NCBI GenBank assembly: GCA_037441765.1
Contig: JBBIRM010000044.1
Coordinates: forward strand, 1 to 18,436
DNA length: 18,436 nucleotides
Origin: JBBIRM01 sp037441765
Lineage (GTDB): Bacteria > Desulfobacterota > BSN033 > UBA1163
Direction: 5' to 3'
The position numbers and the translations under genes were made by a program. Positions 14,815 through 18,436 of the stretch are shown in pieces. Positions within the stretch are counted from its first letter, which is position 1. Every line of letters starts with the position of its first letter. The notes beneath the pieces are model-generated. The model did not search any database, had not been told where the DNA came from, and saw nothing but the letters and a program-made list of their open reading frames with translations.

Positions 14815-15825
14815 ATGAAAGAGGCAATGTTATACAGCCCTCTGGAAGAAGGAAAGGTGAAATGTTTCCTTTGCAATCATCGTTGCATCATCTCCCCTTC
14901 TAAAAGAGGTATTTGTGGGGTGAGGGAGAACCGGAATGGAAGGTTATATACACTTGTCTTCGGCCGAGCCATCTCCCTCAATGTAGACCCGATTGAGAAG
15001 AAACCCATCTTTCATCTTTTTCCAGGCTCCACTTCTTTCTCCATTGCCACGGTGGGGTGTAACTTTCGATGTCTCCAGTGCCAGAACCATGAAATCTCCC
15101 AAATGCCAGTGGATTATGGAAGGATTGAGGGGTCAAATGTTCCACCTTCCAAAATTGTCTCCTTGGCAGAGGATTATGGGTGCCGATCCATTTCTTATAC
15201 CTATACCGAGCCCACCATCTATTTCGAGTATGCATATGAAACCTCGATTTTGGCCAAACAGAAGGGTATTAAAAATATCTTTGTCACCAATGGCTATATG
15301 ACAGAGGAAGCCCTTAAGAAGATTCAACCCTATCTGGATGCAGCCAATGTTGATTTAAAAAGCTTTCGTGAGGATTTCTATAAAAAGGTCTGCGGGGCCA
15401 GGCTGAAGCCTGTCTTAGATAATCTGAAGATGATGCGAGAGATGGGGATCTGGGTGGAGATTACCACCCTTGTCATTCCAACCCTGAACGATTCTGAAAA
15501 GGAGTTTGAGGAGATCGCTCAATTCATCCTTTCTCTGGGGCCAGAGGTTCCATGGCATATCTCCGCTTTCTATCCCACCTATAAGATGTTAAACCTTCCG
15601 AGGACTCCTGCCTCCTTACTTCACAAGGCCAGAGATATTGGAATCCAGGCAGGCCTTCGCTATGTCTACTGCGGCAACATTCCAGGGGAGGAGGGGGAAG
15701 ATACATTTTGTCCTCAATGTGGAAGAAGGGTGATTCAGAGAGTGGGATTTCGAGTGGTAAAAAATGATATTGTAAGCGGGGCTTGTGGTCACTGTCATGC
15801 GAAAGTGGATGGCCTCTGGGAATAA
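14815..15825 (+). CDS. amrS: AmmeMemoRadiSam system radical SAM enzyme AmrS
   Basis: This 336-residue radical SAM protein is related to pyruvate-formate-lyase activating enzymes. The N-terminal zinc-finger-like region has Cys17, Cys20, Cys24 and Cys34 (CFLCNHRC ... GICG), followed by the opening FGRAISLNVDPIEKKPIFH that distinguishes AmrS. The radical SAM motif is CNFRCLQC (Cys82, Cys86, Cys89), binding the SAM-activating [4Fe-4S] cluster. SYTYTEPTIYFEYAYE, FVTNGYMTEEAL and the NVDLKSF strand follow, then ISAFYPTYKM. A second Cys-rich tail has CPQCGRR and CGHCH. AmrS is defined by co-occurrence with Memo-like and AMMECR1-like proteins; its reaction is not established to my knowledge, and neither partner is in this window. 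The start ATG 14815 follows AGGAAAT. A structured leader precedes it. Confidence 0.93.
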   Translation: MKEAMLYSPLEEGKVKCFLCNHRCIISPSKRGICGVRENRNGRLYTLVFGRAISLNVDPIEKKPIFHLFPGSTSFSIATVGCNFRCLQCQNHEISQMPVDYGRIEGSNVPPSKIVSLAEDYGCRSISYTYTEPTIYFEYAYETSILAKQKGIKNIFVTNGYMTEEALKKIQPYLDAANVDLKSFREDFYKKVCGARLKPVLDNLKMMREMGIWVEITTLVIPTLNDSEKEFEEIAQFILSLGPEVPWHISAFYPTYKMLNLPRTPASLLHKARDIGIQAGLRYVYCGNIPGEEGEDTFCPQCGRRVIQRVGFRVVKNDIVSGACGHCHAKVDGLWE

Positions 15826-15853
15826 ATTTTTATAAGAGGCATATCAGGTATTG

Positions 15854-16249
15854 ATGGACGAAAATCTGAGAAAAAACTATGACCGATTCAATCTTCAAGC
15901 CAGTTTTGGAAAGGGTGGGGGAAAAAACAATTTAAAGAAGGACATTCAAGGGGAGGAGACATCGCTTTCCTTTAGAGGACTTTTGGCTCCTATAGAGGCA
16001 GAGTGTTATCGGGGGAAGACTCTGAGGGAGATTCGTGAAAAGATGGGCATTGAATTAAGGGTCATCTCCTCAGAGACAAAGATCAACTTAAAAATCCTCG
16101 AATGGATCGAAGAGGAGGCGTGGGATAGACTTCCACCTCTTGTCTATCTAAAAGGCTTCTTAAAGGGATATGCTCAATTGCTAAACCTCGATCCAAAGAG
16201 GGTGGTGGAAGATTATTTAAAATTCAGTCCTGGAGAGAAAAAAAAGTAG
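15854..16249 (+). CDS. RodZ-type helix-turn-helix (HTH_25) protein, cytoplasmic short form
   Basis: This 131-residue protein (from ATG 15854; a TTG one codon earlier is also possible) has a basic, Gly/Lys-rich N-terminal third of no clear family. A RodZ-like HTH domain follows at about 53-125: GKTLREIREKMGIELRVIS, then YLKGFLKGYAQLLNLDPKRVVEDYLK, which is the hallmark 'vYlrGFlk.YA..L.LDp' of PF13413. RodZ proper continues into a transmembrane helix and a periplasmic beta domain; neither is present here and the protein ends in a Lys run. It starts 28 bases after amrS, so co-transcription is likely. It may bind DNA or, like the RodZ HTH, contact MreB-type filaments; which is open. Confidence 0.8.
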   Translation: MDENLRKNYDRFNLQASFGKGGGKNNLKKDIQGEETSLSFRGLLAPIEAECYRGKTLREIREKMGIELRVISSETKINLKILEWIEEEAWDRLPPLVYLKGFLKGYAQLLNLDPKRVVEDYLKFSPGEKKK

Positions 16250-16265
16250 ACATTCCCCTAACCTC

Positions 16266-16790
16266 TCAGGGTTTCTCTGAATTGAGTTCATCCAAAATGG
16301 TTTTCATCCGCTGAGCAATCTTTGTGTTAAATCCAACAATCTTTTCCCGAATCTTTCCTTCCCTATCGATAATGAAGGTGGTTGGAAGATTGGTCACTCT
16401 ATATTTCTGAACCACTTCAGAGGAGGCAATCGCAATGGGATAGGGTATATTCATGGACTTGACAAAATTCTTAACCCTTTCAATCTCTCCTTTATCCATG
16501 CTTATTCCAATGACCTCGGTCCCTTTTTCTCGATAGGCATTATAGAGAGAGATCAGGTGGGGAATTGACTCCCGACAGGGGCCACACCATGTTGCCCAGA
16601 AATCAAGAAGGATGGGTTTACCTTTTAGTTTGGAAAGGGTGATTTCCTTTTCGTCCAGGGTTTTAAGTGTAAAGTCTGGAGCCAGGGTATATGTCAAATC
16701 CGATTTCCCTTTGGTGCAGTGGGTAAAAGAAATTGCCGCTAAGATGCAGAGGATGAGAAGAATAGAGATGAGATTTGATAAATGTTTCAC
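16266..16790 (-). CDS. TlpA/ResA-like membrane-anchored thiol:disulfide oxidoreductase
   Basis: This 174-residue protein has an N-terminal hydrophobic segment (residues 7-22, LISILLILCILAAISF) and a periplasmic thioredoxin-fold domain of the AhpC-TSA/Redoxin kind. The redox motif is WATWCGPC (Cys69, Cys72), the cis-proline is Pro136 (NLPTTFII), and APDFTLKTLDEKEITL is the standard TlpA opening. Cys25 lies where a lipoprotein cysteine could sit, but the preceding FTH is not a proper lipobox, so an uncleaved anchor is more likely. Such proteins reduce apocytochrome c or other exported disulfides. The start codon is GTG with a poor ribosome site, and a nested inverted repeat precedes it. It is last in the polyprenyl synthase - thioredoxin - TlpA series and converges with the HTH gene, whose stop is 16 bases away. 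Confidence 0.9.
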   Translation of the reverse strand: MKHLSNLISILLILCILAAISFTHCTKGKSDLTYTLAPDFTLKTLDEKEITLSKLKGKPILLDFWATWCGPCRESIPHLISLYNAYREKGTEVIGISMDKGEIERVKNFVKSMNIPYPIAIASSEVVQKYRVTNLPTTFIIDREGKIREKIVGFNTKIAQRMKTILDELNSEKP

Positions 16791-16800
16791 TTTTAAATCT

Positions 16801-16890
16801 TGAATCTTTTTATGATCTTTCCTAAAAACCCAACCTTTCCTGGCTTTCTCCTTCGCTGGTAAGAGCGAAGATGAATGAAAAAAAGATTCA
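16801..16890. repeat. Nested inverted repeat between thioredoxin and TlpA-like genes
   Basis: The outer arms TGAATCTTTTT (16801-16811) and AAAAAGATTCA (16880-16890) are perfectly complementary over 11 bp. Inside lies a perfect 7-bp stem CTTCGCT/AGCGAAG (16851-16857, 16864-16870) with a six-base loop. The element occupies most of the 122-base spacer and ends about ten bases before the TlpA-like GTG start on the - strand. No T run follows the GC-containing inner stem, so it does not look like an ordinary terminator. Confidence 0.5.
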
Positions 16891-16912
16891 GAGGGGGGCA
16901 GGTCGGATTTTT

Positions 16913-17251
16913 TTAATCTTGAAAGGCCTTTTCAATCAAGGTCTTCAAACGGATCTTTGGCACAAGTCCAACAATTTGATCAATAGGGTTGCCATTTTTA
17001 AAAAGAATTAGCATCGGAATACCCCTCACTCCGTATTGAGTCTGTGTAATTGGATTTTCTTCAACATTGAGTTTTGTAAATTTAACCTTGCCAGAGTATT
17101 CTTTGGCCAATTCTTCTACAATCGGACGTATACTGCGACATGGCCCACACCAGGTGGCCCAGAATTCAACCAGAACAGGTTGTTCTGAATGAAGAACTTC
17201 TGTGGCAAAATTATTGTCATTAATAGGGATAAGGTACGATTCTTTCTCCAT
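16913..17251 (-). CDS. Thioredoxin
   Basis: This 112-residue cytoplasmic thioredoxin provides general disulfide reduction for enzymes such as ribonucleotide reductase or peroxiredoxin. It has the full classical active site FWATWCGPC (Cys35, Cys38), the following RSIRPIVEELAKEY helix, FTKLNVEENP, the cis-Pro loop RGIPMLILFKNG (Pro79), and DQIVG. There is no signal peptide. The start ATG has AGAGG upstream at a good distance on the - strand. It lies 59 bases after the polyprenyl synthase stop and 122 bases before the TlpA-like gene on the same strand. Having cytoplasmic and membrane-anchored thioredoxin-fold genes adjacent suggests a local thiol-redox group, though an electron path across the membrane (CcdA/DsbD type) is not encoded here. 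Confidence 0.95.
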   Translation of the reverse strand: MEKESYLIPINDNNFATEVLHSEQPVLVEFWATWCGPCRSIRPIVEELAKEYSGKVKFTKLNVEENPITQTQYGVRGIPMLILFKNGNPIDQIVGLVPKIRLKTLIEKAFQD

Positions 17252-17310
17252 TTTAACCTCTTTTTAAAAACATAACCTCTTTTTTCCTTCTCTTCAACCC
17301 TCCAATTGGA

Positions 17311-18333
17311 TTACCATCTCCTCTCCAAGACATAATCTGCCATTGCCATAAGAGCTTCTTTCTCTTTTGATGGGTTGAAAGGACGAAGTTGTTCTTTGGC
17401 ATTTTCAATATATCCTTTGGCCTTAGAGAGGGTATATTCAATTCCCTGGTATTTTTCGATTAGTTCGACAACACGAAAAAAATCCTCTGGGGTGATTTGA
17501 TCGGATTCAACGATCTTTCCTATCAGTGACTTCTCCCCTGGATCGCATTGACTAAGGGTATAGATCAAGGGGAGAGTTATCTTCCCCTCTTGTAGATCCG
17601 TTCCAATCTTCTTCCCAAATTCTTCTTCTCTGGAGGTGTAATCAAGGTTATCATCAATCAATTGAAAGGCCATTCCAACATCTCTTCCAAATGCGGATAG
17701 CGCCCTCTCCTTCTCCTCTGGAACCTCTCCGAGGATCGCACCGATCCGGGTAGCGGCTGAAATTAAGGAGGCAGTTTTTCTGGCCACAATGGAGAGATAG
17801 GCCTCTTCGCTGAGGGTTAGGTCATTGGTTCTGATCAATTCCATTAACTCCCCCTCTGCGAGAAGAGTGGTTGCTTTCGCCATGGTTTGAAGGATTTTCC
17901 AGTTGCCATTTTCTACCATCAAAGAGAAACACTTTGTGAAGAGGAAGTCCCCGACTAGAACGGAGGCCTCATTACCCCAGATGGCATTGGCGGAGTCCAT
18001 ACCCCTTCGCAATTCTGCTCTGTCCACTACATCGTCATGCAGAAGGGTAGCGGTATGTATGAATTCGACAAGACTTGCCATAGAGATGTGATGGTCTCCT
18101 CGATAGCCACACAATTTGGCTGAGAGGATTAGGAGCTTTGCACGAAACCGTTTCCCTCCGCTCAGGAGAAGATATTCTCCAATGGCCGAGATGATCGGGA
18201 CTTCTGACTTTAAATTCTTCCTAAATTCTTGGTCTACTTTTTCGAGGTCATCCCCGATCAACTCAAGAATTCCTTCCATGGGAAAGGATTTCGCTTCGCT
18301 GAGAGTTCGACTTCTTCCTGAGAAATTCATCAT
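17311..18333 (-). CDS. Polyprenyl (trans-long-chain) diphosphate synthase
   Basis: This 340-residue enzyme condenses isopentenyl diphosphate units onto an allylic primer to make the side chain of a respiratory quinone. Features are GGKRFR (59-64, IPP binding), the first Asp-rich motif LLHDDVVDRAELRRG (Asp100, Asp101, Asp104), KTASLISAATRIG (about 186-198), and the second motif QLIDDNLDY (Asp227, Asp228, Asp231) followed by the GKKIGTDLQEGKITLP stretch. The residue five places before the first motif is Ala95, a small side chain that in this family usually permits long products, so C35-C50 is more likely than C15-C20; exact length cannot be read. Two adjacent ATG codons open the gene, and an internal Met19 begins the conserved MEGILELIG, so the N-terminus is uncertain. 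A putative promoter overlaps the start. Confidence 0.93.
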   Translation of the reverse strand: MMNFSGRSRTLSEAKSFPMEGILELIGDDLEKVDQEFRKNLKSEVPIISAIGEYLLLSGGKRFRAKLLILSAKLCGYRGDHHISMASLVEFIHTATLLHDDVVDRAELRRGMDSANAIWGNEASVLVGDFLFTKCFSLMVENGNWKILQTMAKATTLLAEGELMELIRTNDLTLSEEAYLSIVARKTASLISAATRIGAILGEVPEEKERALSAFGRDVGMAFQLIDDNLDYTSREEEFGKKIGTDLQEGKITLPLIYTLSQCDPGEKSLIGKIVESDQITPEDFFRVVELIEKYQGIEYTLSKAKGYIENAKEQLRPFNPSKEKEALMAMADYVLERRW

Positions 18334-18337
18334 AAAA

Positions 18338-18366
18338 TTTTTATCCTATTCAATCAGTGTTGTCAA
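18338..18366 (-). promoter_or_regulatory. Candidate sigma-70-type promoter for the polyprenyl synthase gene
   Basis: Read on the - strand, a perfect TTGACA (18361-18366) is followed after 17 bases by TAAAAA (18338-18343), a 4-of-6 match to the -10 consensus. The -10 ends only four bases before the first ATG, so transcription would begin at or within the first codons. This implies a leaderless message or initiation at a later Met. The rest of 18367-18436 shows no feature. Confidence 0.4.
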
Positions 18367-18436
18367 AATATTTTTTGGAGATTGTCATTTAAGAATTAAA
18401 AGTGCACTCTTAGTCTTCTTAAAAAACCTTCATGGA

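Noticed and set aside
17253..17441. 62-codon - strand frame between thioredoxin and the polyprenyl synthase
   Set aside because: Most of it overlaps the synthase C-terminus in another frame; the remaining spacer is only 59 bases.

Overview
The window looks like chromosomal DNA from an uncultured anaerobic bacterium, most plausibly a Desulfobacterota (former Deltaproteobacteria) lineage. This is an inference from gene content: a tungsten-type aldehyde:ferredoxin oxidoreductase, a rubrerythrin-like protein, a branched-chain-amino-acid-type (Liv) ABC importer, AmrS, a short RodZ-type HTH protein and a long-chain polyprenyl diphosphate synthase. Purine-rich AGGAGG-type ribosome sites precede most genes. 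A run of ten N bases inside livH marks a scaffold join, so this is draft or metagenome-derived sequence. No rRNA, tRNA, CRISPR array, insertion sequence or phage gene was seen.

Left block (1-6049, + strand): the 3' end of a xanthine-dehydrogenase-family molybdenum hydroxylase large subunit, a small ABM-fold protein, then a complete importer in the order binding protein (Tat signal), LivH, LivM, LivG, LivF. A hairpin separates the binding-protein gene from the permease gene. The apparent frameshift in livH is explained by the N gap.

Middle block (6265-13113, + strand): an M24 'pita-bread' protein resembling DMSP lyase DddP and creatinase but with a substituted metal ligand, an iron-type alcohol dehydrogenase, an aldehyde:ferredoxin oxidoreductase, a short-chain dehydrogenase, a ferritin-like rubrerythrin and a metal-dependent cyclase/hydrolase. 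With the left block this reads as a catabolic island: import of a small organic compound, Mo-dependent hydroxylation, C-N/C-S/C-O bond cleavage, then alcohol and aldehyde oxidation delivering electrons to NAD(P) and ferredoxin. The substrate cannot be read from sequence.

Right block (13529-18436): housekeeping and maturation genes. On the + strand are nicotinate phosphoribosyltransferase (NAD salvage), the AmrS radical SAM enzyme and a RodZ-type HTH protein. Convergent on the - strand is polyprenyl diphosphate synthase, then thioredoxin, then a TlpA/ResA-like membrane-anchored thiol reductase. The longer intergenic regions (11547-11869, 13114-13528, 14708-14814, 16791-16912) hold inverted repeats, the most convincing being a long interrupted hairpin in front of amrS.

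The best candidates for something undescribed are the M24 protein with its altered active site inside this importer/oxidoreductase cluster, and the structured leader of amrS. No wholly new defence or mobile system was seen.
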